Shown here: positions 24,216 through 36,030 of the stretch, piece after piece
Numbering within the stretch: position 1 is the first letter of the stretch
Layout: each line of letters starts with the position of its first letter
DNA from: Membranipora membranacea
Taxonomy: Eukaryota; Bryozoa; Gymnolaemata; Cheilostomatida; Membraniporidae
Length of the DNA: 64,000 nt
Direction: 5' to 3'
Assembly: GCA_914767715.1 (NCBI GenBank)
Contig: OU612071.1
Coordinates: forward strand, 6,989,493 to 7,053,492
Notes under the pieces: model-generated
Seen by the model: the letters and a program-made list of their open reading frames with translations, nothing else
What the model was told of the DNA's origin: nothing
The model's database searches: none
Position numbers and translations under genes: made by a program

Positions 24216-26540
24216 GGGGGGGGAAGGCTCATACAAGTCCAAGGAGTTTACTCCTTACTCCTCGCTTTGTTGTTTGTCGGTGGTGGCATGTTTAGGTGGG
24301 CAACTCTCGTGCAACTAATTGTCTAGAACTGTTATTGCTAATCTACTATGGCTACATGTAGGCCTACATACTTTACATTGTAAGGAAATGCCCCCTCTCT
24401 TTACTACAACTACACTACAGCCTATGTAGGCTGGGTCTTGTATTTGTATAAAGTGAGTGCATAGGCTTTGCCTCGGCGCAACTGACGGATCATTATTGCT
24501 TTATGTCAACCATTCCCAACTGTCTGAGACTGGTGGGGTCACCCTTAAATACAAACAGCAAAACTATATACATATTAGTATGCACTTTATTTACTGATCA
24601 AGCATGCGCATATAAGACCAAGTGGTACATCATCATCTAGCTTAGTAGGCGAGACCTGCTTTTAGCTTCGTTCGAGAATTGGCCACTAATCAATTGAACT
24701 ATGCTCACTCTTGTGTGAACTATTTGCGAACAGATTTATCTAAGGAGCGAGGATATTGAGCATTTAAGTTGTAATGATCTTTTGGTTTACAAAGCACAGC
24801 TCATGCTAATTGAAATATTCCCTGGTCTATAATGTAATAAAGAATATACCAACCCCGATCACCAGAGGAAGGAAACCAGTGCAGACCTTGCCTTTTGCCA
24901 ATGGTATCGAATTCAAATGATTTGTTGGCTGTACAGAGTCTCAACTGCGTCACAGTGGTCATTTCATTATAATAAGCAGTGATCGGGGAGGGGGGCGGAT
25001 TGCGTATAATATTACATGTGTGGGCTCTTTGAGTTGCAAGCATGTACTTCGCCTTAATTCAAGGTCAACCACTGACAACCATTGGTTATAGTGGTCTGTA
25101 GTTGGAGAGTAGAGAAATTGGTTACTGAGAGAAACTAGACCATTGCCAGCTTGCACACAATTGCAAAAGTTTCCCAAATGTAAATCTTCATCAATAGAAT
25201 GGTGTATTCAAGTGTTGTAGCGGTACTAGCTCTCTAGAGTATAACACTGGTTTAATTATTCGTCTTGTTAATTAAGAATAAAGTAGATAGGCCTAGATAC
25301 AAGAAATGACTCCTTTTGATTGCAGATTTTTTTGTATTTTAGTCTACATTGTAAAGCAACACAGACCGCAGAATAGTACTGAGAACAGTACAATGAAGAA
25401 GAGAGTGTTTGGGTGGTTTATAGCAGATGTGATACAACTCGTAGTATCAATAGTCGTTCAGCTTACTCAATTCAAACAGGTAAGCAGACAATCAAATTTT
25501 CAATTTCGGTTGTAAAATTTGATTAAGTTGCAGCAGGGAACTGACCCAGAAAGGCTTGAAATGGCTGGTGTTATAAGCATCGATATGTCCACTGTTACAC
25601 TTGCATCAAGCATCGTTAGTAATATAATGATATAAATGTCAGGTGATATGTGTAGGCTAACTGATGATAATTGCGTCGGTGTAATCGTTGAAGTATCATG
25701 GCATGAATTTGGTAAAAACTGCTTGAACACTGGCAGGCCTCAGCAAGAATTTTTCATTGAAGCCGGCCAGTTAGTGTAATTAGGAGTTCAGTGACTATCG
25801 GAGTTGTGCTCTTTTTTTCATGGAGGGAACAACTCATTCCATCTCGCAACATCAAGTCACCTCTTCCCTATATTCCACCCTCCTTGCCACAGCTCATTAT
25901 CTTGAATGATCATTTTAGTAACAAATTTGCTGGCGTTATGTGCTGATCAAACCTATAGATCGAGTGTTTCCATTCCAAGACACCAGATATAAAATTTCAC
26001 AAACTTCTTCACCAACGGCTGGCAAATCTGTTTCCATCATAGGGATTGTAGATTTAACCAGGTCTTTAAGTGTTGTGTTATTTGTAATTTGGCAACATGC
26101 TAGAATCAGGCTCTCAATGCAGAGAAAATTGAAGGGTCCAGGGATGAACCTTGTAGCAGCAAAGCCTTGTTATAAGACTGCAAATAATTTGAATGCAAAT
26201 AATGTACTTAGGACATTGGAATGTATTATATTCATACTTTATCACATCATCAACTAAATATTTGTTGCAGAGAATACAGGAGAAAGACTGATTCAGTATG
26301 GCATGATAATGGCAGAGTTACGCATCAAAACCTTTGGTGGTTTGAATTCTGTCCTGAGAAATCTTGATGTACCAAGTGAGTGTCTGAGTGTCAAATAGTT
26401 ACATTATTATGATTCATGATGGCTCATGATATACTCTTCGCTACCCTGACGCAGTGATCATTTGTATTTGATTGTCCAAATCAAGGATATCATCGGTAGC
26501 CTAATTGGTAACCATATCTCATACTCATTGAAAGACCCCC
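24216..26540. other. No supported gene; one exon-like stretch
   Basis: No convincing gene. At 25393-25480 an open stretch starting MKKRVFGWFIAD, hydrophobic, ends at a good donor (CAAACAG|gtaagc). At about 26274-26373 an open stretch (ENTGERLIQYGMIMAELR) ends at a GTGAGT donor. Both could be exons of an unknown plus-strand gene or transposon debris. Part of 26050-26110 is repeated at 27585-27640. Confidence 0.3.
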
Positions 26541-26544
26541 CTCC

Positions 26545-26633
26545 CTCCCTCCCTTCACCTGCTATCTACCTTATCAACCTAATTAGTGGTTAACTAATTA
26601 GTTTGATAAGGTAGATTGCAGGTGAAGGAAGGG
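26545..26633. repeat. Hairpin element with ~41-bp arms
   Basis: CCCTTCACCTGC..ATCTACCTTATCAA..CTAATTAGT on the left pairs with its near-perfect inverse on the right. A six-base loop separates the arms, and a poly-G/poly-C bias extends on both outer sides. A short foldback with no coding capacity. Confidence 0.75.
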
Positions 26634-27227
26634 GGGGGGGGGTGAATGAAATGATAATGAAATCTGTCTCTTAAAGTATTGTCAATTGTTCGATTGTGGT
26701 TATCATGGGGCATTTAACTTCCCAACATATGTTGGTGTGTGGGTAATTCTAGGTCACAGGCCCTAAAAAAAATTAAACAGCATAAAACTTGTTTCTAATT
26801 TATAGTCAACTAAACGTATAGCCTTGGGAGTAAGTATTAGCTAAAGTTTAGTTTAGCTAGTCTTGAGATGACTTAATGTAAGCTAGCATTTAATTTTGGC
26901 TAGTGAAGGTTGAAGTCCATAAAAAGAAAAAAAGGGTGGGCGTATGTTTGCTACTCTTGAAGTTAGCTTTTTCAAGCCTGCGCAAAATGAAGAAAATTTC
27001 CTCCTATGAATACTTTACTCCTCTATGGAACTTTTTATGAGCATTATATCTGCTTGATTTTGATTACTGTACCTTACATTTTAGAATGTACTTGAGGCAT
27101 TGGATTAGCAGGATGTTGGCACCTATTGACATTTGACTACCGCGTCAAACAACTTGAAGGCAGTTAGTGTAGGAAGAACAAGTATTCATCAGATAAAGTG
27201 GTAAGCTACTCTCACACTACTCTGTAA

Positions 27228-27363
27228 GTCTACTCATTCTTGTCGACTGAGTAGTAGAGTAGTACTCTACTACTCAGTCGTGAAGAATGAGTAGACTAAC
27301 TAAGAAGTCTAGCTAGTAACTGTCAGTTATTATCACTACTAGTAGCCTTCAGTAGTTTGCCAA
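27228..27363. repeat. Second copy of the palindrome family
   Basis: 27228-27296 is a palindrome with about 34-bp arms (GTCTACTCATTCTT..AAGAATGAGTAGAC). It continues into 27297-27363, which matches the left arm of the 23103-23317 palindrome with a few substitutions. Here the opposite long arm is missing, so this copy is truncated or rearranged. Confidence 0.7.
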
Positions 27364-30300
27364 TCAGGGGTGTCTTTCAATTAGAAAGAGCGATACTTTA
27401 CTAAAGCAATTTATCACTATCGCATCACTCGAAATTATTGCCCACTTGGTCTTTCAATTAGACAAAATCACTCCCAAATCGCTCGCTCAGAATGTATATA
27501 GTTCAATCATTGACTGAACGATTTGAAAGTGAGATCCCTAGCAGGTATTGCTCACTCACCTGGTGAGCGATCAGATTGTGATTTTGGATTTTAAGTGTTG
27601 TGTTATTTGTAATTTGTTAAAATGTTAGAATCCGGCTCCAAACGCAATGATCTCAGTGCCCTAACTTCATATCTAGATAGGGTGAAAGAAAGAGGGCTTA
27701 CACGGTTTTCATCAGTAATAATACATCTGGTAAAAAAATCCAAAACTAAGAATTGCGAAAAAAATTCATCCTCAGCCATTCATATTTGTTGAGCCGACCT
27801 CAGCTGTTTCAGGGGAAACAATTGGTCCATAGTCAATAAGTTATATAATATGTGCCGAAATGTGAGTTGCTGGCAGTCAATGTAACATTGTGGATACCCT
27901 AAGAGAGTTAAGTATTTGCAGCAGGGAAAATTCACCAATAGCTACATTTAAAGCAAGCTAACATTTGCTCTCATTTCTTCATATAGACTCCCTACTCCGC
28001 TAGAGGAGTAATTTACTGCAAATCATCTTTAGACAACTATCCTGAATATTATGTAAGATCAAGTTTATCGTCCTATTGTATTTAGAGTGATATATGAATA
28101 TCTCAAAAAACTCAATATTCACACCCGTATATATATATAATATGTGGTTTTAGATCAGAAGATGATTTGATGGTATTCAGTAGCTAATAAACCATGGCTT
28201 CCCGCCAGAAATTGCCAGAAGATTAAACCGTGAGTTAGTTCAATACCATTGGACCCCACTTTCAATGATGGGATTACTCTAGTGGAGTAATGTTAGTTCA
28301 ATAGGAAAAGTTTGCATTTCGAGAAAATGGCTTGAAGTAATAAAATTATGGCTAGCCAACATTTTCTCAACTCCGTCACTTGACATTACCTTCCAGTGGG
28401 TGACCTCACGTTCAAAGTTTTATCATACTTGGGTTTTAATGAGCTCATTGGATGGTTGTGACAGGGTTGTCACATCCAATTCTTGAGAAAGGCACCCAAG
28501 TGCCTTCGGAGTTCACCTCTATTACAAAAACTAAGTGCAGACAACCATTGCAGTACTAACAGTCTGCTGAATAACAATAAAAAAAGCATGGCTGTAAATG
28601 CTGTTGGCAAATTCCCACATGATTATAATATAAGTTGTATGTCAATTAAAATATTTTCACCCCTGCATTTCCGGTTGCTCCAATCCTAGTAAAATCCAAG
28701 TAAAACGATGTTGTCTTGTGTTGATGGCTGGAGGGAGAGCAGCTCCAAATATATGCAAATTAGATTAAAATTTCTCTTGAGGTAGAGAATGTTTTACTTT
28801 TTGTCACCATGCTCAGTAAATAACCTAACAAAGAGTCAAGTAGATGTCGAGCACATAGTGCTTGCTTTCCAATCTAGTCAATGCAATGTCACAGTGTATG
28901 TTATGTCATTATCCCTATCGTTTTATCCAATTTTTCTGCATTTGGAATCGCTTCTGGTGTCACCAGTAAAATGGGAGGAACTTGAAATGTAGGCATTTAT
29001 CACAGAACTTGTAATGGTTCTGGATCAAAGAAAGAAGAAATATGTCTTCATCCAACCAACTTAACATTATTGATCGCCAACCACCCAACCAACGCTACTC
29101 CATATTGAAAAGTTTCCCCACTCCTGATTGCTAAAATGAATTATTCTGAGCCATGATTTTTGCGTCATATTGTGTACTCTGATCTAAACTTCAACAGTGC
29201 CTCTGTTAGAAGGGAATTAGTGGGTGGGGTTATTGTATGACACCTGAAGCTTTTAAACAAACCATCGGAGTGAGCATTTGCTAATGTTGTTTCACCTTGG
29301 GCCTGACACTGAGCTTATATATATTATATCTGCTTTCGCTTTGCATACTTTTGTCTTTTGTGATAGTATGGTACTTCAAAAAGTGCTGTTTTGATGTGGC
29401 CGCGTGGGCCTACATACATCTCAATTCGGAGTTTAGTGGACAGTCATAGCTTCATCATATTCTATAGACGGCATACAATAGATAGCTGTCAAGAGGTCAT
29501 TTCTCACAGATATACTCATATATGGTGTCCCAAACTCCGCACATAATTTTTTTCTACAACAATTTTACCGTTTTTTTGACTTCACAACATGAAATTTCTA
29601 CATACAAGATTATTTTTTACAGTTTTACTATTTGGAGGAGTGAACGTAGAATGGGGACAGTGACTCAGAAGATATACGACAGAGCATCATACTCAGCAGT
29701 TTTCTCACACCTTGTCACCCACCACCAATAACTCCAGCTTCAAAGAAGCACACTCTGCTGATGCTCTCTTTGTTACACTTGGAACTGAAGTTGTGAAGAC
29801 ACCAATTACAAATACCCCCCCCCCCCCCCCCCACCCAAGGTATGTATGGGCTTGAATGATCACCAATGCTTATCTATCAATATTTTGGGAGTCACCAGCA
29901 AAATTATTATGTCAAACAATGTAATCCTCTGATTCATGATTGTTGCTACATCACTTAGACGCGTATTATATATAGTTTTTTTTGGTGATGGGTTGCGGTA
30001 AATATCGAATATACCAAATATATCAAATTGAGGATACTTTAGCCAGCGACACGTTGACACCCTCCCCCTAATTTAGCCACAATCGCTCTGAAAGTATGAC
30101 ACGGTGATTGATATACATTTTTCTTCTTTTCAGACTATAATTGAGACTCATGGTGGTATAGAGCGGACACCAGTCATGACACATCAAATATGCACCATAA
30201 GCACCTCCTCCGATAGTGAACTGTCACAAAAGTCACACTCTTATATCTGCGCAGCACTATGTTGTCACTGCACACTGTTGAATCGATAGATCAAAAAGTA

Positions 30301-31323
30301 GTGCCACATAAACTTTCCCCATATGGTAATTGATAGGGATGGGCACATGCTCTCATTTTATCAAAATTTCAAGCTGTTCAGTGTTCACATTTGTATTGAT
30401 ATATCAATTGACTTTAGGGCATTTCTTGCGCCTAATGGTATTTTATAATCCTGTTGACAATCGCAGGAGGCCTTCTAGGGTTGTTGATTGTGAATGCCAA
30501 TGTTTTGTGGGTTAACATATGCAAGAATAACATCTAAACTTTTTAGTATTTTCTACTGATTCAATTTTTTTTTTGGACAGTTTATTGTAGCGCACACATA
30601 CATATTGAGGTTTGATCACAGCAATGAACTCCCTCTTCATTGATCACAGAATGGTTTCTCAGGCATTGTGTTTAGCAATGGCAGGCAAATTTACAAGTCG
30701 GTTTATCCCTGTGTTAAGCTTCTTATGGCTCATAGAGGGTTGCAGTTAGGTGGGAATCGGTGCTGCTAATACACATTTTTTGGTTAGTGAGGTCCAAGAC
30801 TACTATCCTGGTTAGTAGTTAGTACAAGGCAGTTTAATATTTTTTAGAAATTAGTACAAAGCAGCTTACCAATTGATAGAGGATTATAGTACGATGGCAC
30901 TGCTTGCATAAACTTTGCTAATATTGAACCCTCCTTGCTATAATCATCACCATGGTAGTATCATTGCTCGTAAAGAGTTAGTTATTTTTTTATTTCTCAT
31001 CTAAACAAAATTCCCTGTCCAGTGGTACAAATTAGGATTCTGTAAGACCGGTGTGAGAGTATTTGTGTTCAGATATATACAAAATAAGTCTAGTTGTACA
31101 CTTTTTTGTGTGTTTCAACACCTCATCAATCATTTCAGTTATTGCTGGGTGGTTAAAAGTTATATAGATAGATCAGGAATCTTGTTTAGAAGAAGTTTAT
31201 TTAAACTTTCCTTCTACACCCTCTAGATTTTAAGATATATCAATTTTTACAACCCCTTATCATTTTTAGGAATTTCAACAAGAATAGCTAACCAGAGGGA
31301 TTATATAGATGACACACTAAGGG
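27364..31323. other. No gene seen
   Basis: About 4 kb of AT-rich sequence with short frames only. A 20-base C run at 29814-29832 and several small hairpins (for example around 28487) are present. No frame has recognisable motifs or consistent splice phases. Confidence 0.4.
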
Positions 31324-33327
31324 TTAATCTACGCTCCTTGGGATTTTTTAGCGTGGATGGCTTTCATTAGCTGTTTGTTGGATGAAGATGTTCTGGGCAT
31401 GGAGCGCAAGCTCTGAATTTTATGGAATGTGGGTAGAGAGAAGCAAGGGTAAATCAAACCAAGGAGTAACAGCTTCCCCTGTTACTTCTTGATCAAAAAG
31501 ACCTATAGTTCAATGACACAATAGAACTCGTTTGTATGGAATGTCTGATGGTCACTGTAAATTCTAAATATATCAATGCAGGCGATAATATTAAGCTGAT
31601 AGCTTTGAAAGATTATCTGCTACAAGACTGTCCAGGCAATTATTTATCGCTCTAAATCTTAACTAATCTGGCAACCCAGCCGCCTGTCTAAGCTACCGGT
31701 CTCATATATAACAGAATAAATATCAGTGTGTGTATTCCTTTGGCAGGAATTTGTTGAAATGATTGGAACAAGGAGTAAAAGTACTCCTTGATTGGAACTC
31801 CAGACTATAGCTGCATTGTGGAAATCCTGTCGTAATGGTCGAAACTTCTAGGAAATGTTGGTAGACCACATGGAACTGATGCATCGATGTTGTTTCACTC
31901 AATTACATGCAATTGATTTGAAATTAAATGCTAAAAAAATTAAACCTTTTTAGTTGAAAATTGTATTAATCTGGAGTAGGTTGGTGAAATCAGTCTTGAT
32001 ATTCATTGATAAACCTTTAGGTTGAAAGAACTTTCAACATACCAAACTTTTCAATGCATGCATTCAATGGCTACAATGTACAGTTCAATCTGCCTGATCA
32101 CTTTCAATGGGATTAGCTTATTGAATTGAACAAGATTCTCAGTGTCTATTTGCCAATTGTTTACCTTTTACTTGACATCAACATCTTAGCCAAGCAGCTG
32201 AGTTCAAGCATAATTGGATGTATTGTTGTTATCCAAGTTGTTTACCCATGAAGTCATAATCAAGATAAGCCAGTCAGAATGTTAATTTTGTTGACATTGG
32301 CATTCATAGGCAACCTGCACAGAACTTAAAAGGTACCAGTAGATTTAAAAATGGTTAACCCTTTGGGTAAACACACAGATTATCGTAATGAGCTAGCAGC
32401 AGATTATCAAGAGCTGAGCCAGATACAACCACTGTATGTTGTATCGGGCTCAGCTCTTGTAGTTGACCAAGTAGCAGAGGAAAATCAATGAAACACCGGA
32501 TAATAAGGGCGCAAGAGATTTTTGCAAAGCAATCTCATTTTTGGCATAGTTACTCTGTACTATGATGAGCTTGGAAGCAGAGTTTGGTGAAATAATTTGA
32601 TGAAAATATACAAATGGAATTTGGTCAACCATCTAGTATTTTTCATAAAAGGTTAAAACTTCCCGCCCCCTCACTCTTCTGTCAAAAAATGATCATGATT
32701 GTACTTTCACCAAACAACCATCATTGTAAACTTGTACATTCGCAAAATTAAAAACTCACCGCATTCATTATCAGCGGCAAAAGACATGAAGTTAGGTCAG
32801 CTTACGATGACATCCTGTCTCTCTAATTCCACAAGTTTGTCATGATGACTTGTTACAAGTGCAATGGAATGTGTGTGTAGAATTAACTACCAGCGACAAT
32901 TAATTCGATAATTAAAAGTTTTGACAAGGAATATTGAGGTAATTAAGTCATTATGCCTGTTAAAGGCTAACCTCCCTGCTTGTGGCACACAAGCTGACAG
33001 CTTAAAATGTATTACTGTAACCGTTGTTGTCTTGTCACTAGCCTAACATTTAAATACTATCTGTACTAGTGCCAACACCTGCTAGGGAACTACCATCCAA
33101 GAGTGAGAGAGAAAAATGCCACAATTGCTTCCTGTACGCCATATAACTGAGATGGCTGGGAATGATAAAGTTTAACATCAAGAGCTCCTTTGTAGACAGG
33201 TAATGAATGTATACCAGGTTTACAATAGATTTACCTTTGCCTCATTTTACCCACATACCATAGCATTCAGAGCTAAATCCTTGCTCAGAGCCATTCAATC
33301 TCAAAAATCCCAAGGAGCGTAGATTAA
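31324..33327. mobile_element. 2.0 kb TTAA-flanked non-autonomous DNA transposon
   Basis: TTAA at 31324-31327 and 33324-33327 flank perfect inverted ends TCTACGCTCCTTGGGATTTTT (31328-31348 and 33303-33323). A TTAA target duplication is typical of piggyBac and Kolobok superfamilies; the ends do not begin with the CCY of most piggyBac elements, so Kolobok-like is possible. The interior has no transposase frame. It contains the hairpin at 32409-32458. Confidence 0.65.
32409..32458. repeat. Hairpin with 21-bp arms
   Basis: AAGAGCTGAGCCAGATACAAC (32409-32429) pairs with GTTGTATCGGGCTCAGCTCTT (32438-32458) with one mismatch and an eight-base loop. It lies inside the TTAA-flanked element. Confidence 0.8.
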
Positions 33328-33442
33328 GACTATGCCAATAATCAGTATTAATACTGCATGCTTTGACACCAAGTATGTTTTCTAGCCAGGGGCGTATATT
33401 CTAAAAAATTTCACTCACTGACTTTTTAGAGATGAGCATAAT

Positions 33443-33504
33443 GATCGGGCACAGCCCGATCCACACGCCGTAGGCGTGGCGGGGAGGGGCGCTTAAGCGC
33501 CCTC
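33443..33504. repeat. Three consecutive GC-rich hairpins
   Basis: GATCGGGC/GCCCGATC, CACGCC/GGCGTG and GAGGGGCGCTT/AAGCGCCCTC follow one another within 62 bp, a GC-rich island in AT-rich surroundings. The first motif recurs near 38618-38633 (GATCGGGCAAAGCCCGA). It precedes a tRNA-like SINE head at 33664-33750, so it may be part of the same repeat. Confidence 0.7.
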
Positions 33505-33663
33505 CCACCACGGCAATTTTTGCATATCGGTAGCAAAATAGTGCAAGCAGAGAGGTATTTCAATAGCTCACTGACCTGTTGGGTACTTTCAGAAAACAAC
33601 TCAATAGCAGTAGAAGATTACGGTAAAAATGCTCCAGTTATAAAGCATCCATTTGAAAAAAAA

Positions 33664-33750
33664 CTGACCCCGAAGGGATTCGAACCCACAACAATCTTAT
33701 TAACAGTGATTATTAGGCAGACGCTCTACACACTGAGCTAATATGAGTGC
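33664..33750 (-). repeat. tRNA-derived SINE head
   Basis: Reading the minus strand, TAGCTCAGTGTGTAGAGC fits an A box with D-stem, and GGTTCGAATCC is a perfect B box. The acceptor stem does not pair and the anticodon region is too long, so this is not a functional tRNA but a tRNA-derived SINE promoter. Confidence 0.7.
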
Positions 33751-34349
33751 TAATATACACCACTGTTTCTAGCATCAGTCAGCATATTTTCGGTAGTTCT
33801 GTGGAGAATATGGCCTCATTCGCATATCACTTTTCTCCACTTAGGCATGTAGGGCGATTAATACAAAGTAGATCCTCGCTCAACTGGTGAGCGATGTTGT
33901 ATTTTTTTATTAGTAGCAAAGTTTTGTGATCATTCTGCTAGCATAATTTAGCTGATGTATTCTATTTATGCAGTTGCTGCCTACATTCTCAGATTGCACA
34001 AGATATAGCTTAGGGTAGGCCTACAGTACAACACAGAAGAGTTGAACATAGGTATTTTGTGGGCTCATCATACTCAATACTAAGAGTTGTGCTTACAAAA
34101 ATTGTGAGGAGGACAATTCGAATGGAATGCTTTCATTGTAGCAGCTAACTTGCCTGGTCATCTAAATACAAACTCATTGAATACAATGTCAATCCAAGTA
34201 TATAATATTGACTAGAACTGGGCTAGAACTGTAAAGGATTATACTATAACAATACAATAAAAATAAAGAATGTAGTTTATTTGGCAGGCAGGGTTAATTA
34301 TACAATAATGTTGCTGGTTGGGTAATGATATATGGGGCATGAAACTCAG

Positions 34350-36030
34350 TGTATGTCCTGAAAATCTGAGGTCTTTAGCTCAATAATTGCTTATTATGCC
34401 AGCTACAAAAGAAGCTTTCTCTAAAGCATCACAAATCAGTAAAATAATGTGTAGGCACATTTTCTTTTTAGCAGCAGCATGGCTTCGAATGGTCTGACAC
34501 CACAAATTTTTATATCATTGGATTGCTCATCTTCTGAGGAACACAGTGGTTACTTTTTTTAGTAAACAAGGAAAATATCTATTAACATATCGAAAGCTTT
34601 ATGGAAAACAGTTAAAAAATGATATAAATTGCTGCCCTGCTGCCGGCTTATGTATGCAATTATTCCACTTTCATGGGGGCAAAGAAATTCACAGTTTTTG
34701 AGTGTGTCCTGAAAATCTGAGGTCTGTAGCTCAATAATCGCTTATGCCAGCTACAAAAGAAGCTTTCTCTAAAGCATCACAAATCAGTAAAATAATGTGT
34801 AGGCACATTTTCTTTTGAGCAGCAGCATGGCTTCGAATGGTCTGACACCACAAATTTTTATATCATTGGATTGCTCATCTTCTGAGGAACACAGTGGTTA
34901 TTTTCTTTAGTAAACAAGGAAAATATCTACCAACATATCGAAAGCTTTATGGTAAACAGTTAAAAAATTATATTAATTGCTGCCCTGCTGCCGGCTTATG
35001 TATAAAATTATTCCATTTTCATGGGGGGCAAAGAAATACACAGTTTGTGAGTGTGTCCTAAAAATCTGAGGTCTGTAGCTCAATATTTTCTTATGCCAGC
35101 TACATAAGAAGCTTTTTCTAAAGCATCACAAATCAGTAAAACAATGTGTAGCCAAATTATCTTTTGAGCAGCAGCATAACTTCTAAAGGTCTGACAGCAC
35201 AAATTTTTATATCATTGGATTCCTCATCTCCCGAGGAACATAGTGTTAATTTTTTTAGTAAAAAAGGAAAACATCTTCCAACATTTCGAGAGCTTTAGTG
35301 AAAACATTTTGAAAATGATAAAATTGCTGCCCTGCTGCCGGCATATGTATGCAACTACTCCATTTTCACGGGGGGCATTTTTTGAGTATGATCTGAAAAT
35401 CTGAGGTCTGTAGCTCGACAACTTATTTTGTTTGCAACAAAAAAGGCTTCCTCTTTACAATCATTATGATTTATAGCCATATTGAGAGTATAAAAAATTT
35501 GGCACCAACTCGAACCCAGAGCTCTGCGTTGACGAAATAGAGAATTATCCACTGAGCTACACAGACATGTTGTATCAAAATAAGAGCGTCTGCCTTAAAT
35601 TTAGTGGAGCATGAATTCTGTATTACAATAATTACATTACATTACTGATGATGAATACACACACAATCAGCATATTTGTGCACAGCTAAATCATCGCAAA
35701 TCAATAAAATAATATAGAAGCACATTTTCTTTTGAGCAGCAGCATGGCTTCAAATGGTCTGACACCACAAATTTTTATATCATTGGATTGCTCATCTTCT
35801 GAAGAACATAGTGGTTATTTTCTTTAGTAAACAAGGAAAATATCTACCAACATATCGAAAGCTTTACGGAAAACGGTTAAAAATGATATAAATTGCTGCC
35901 CTGCTGCCGGCTTATGTATGCAATTATTCCACTTTCATGGGGGGCAAAGAAATACACAGTTTGTGAGTGTGTCCTGAAAATTTGAGGTCTGTAGCTTGAT
36001 AACTTTTTATGCCAGCCACAAAAGAAGTTT
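34350..36030. repeat. Tandem array, ~347-bp unit, about 4.5 copies
   Basis: The string CCTGAAAATCTGAGGTCTGTAGCTC (or close) recurs at about 34356, 34708, 35055, 35388 and 35970. Between copies the same order is seen: AAATCAGTAAAATAATGTG, GAGCAGCAGCATGGCTTC, TTTTATATCATTGGATT, TGCCCTGCTGCCGGC. The fourth unit is interrupted between about 35420 and 35690 by a tRNA-like sequence. No open frame spans the unit. Confidence 0.85.
35501..35570 (-). repeat. tRNA-like sequence inside the tandem array
   Basis: On the minus strand TGTAGCTCAGTGGATAATT (A box, D arm) is followed 30 bases later by GGTTCGAGTTGG (B box) and GTGCC. The cloverleaf is incomplete. It is a SINE head different from the one at 33664-33750. 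Confidence 0.6.

Noticed and set aside
29814-29832. Long C run (also C/G runs near 23574 and 26630)
   Set aside because: Homopolymers only; prone to sequencing error and with no other signal attached.
33664-33750. A functional tRNA gene
   Set aside because: Good A and B boxes, but no paired acceptor stem and an overlong anticodon region; treated as a SINE head.
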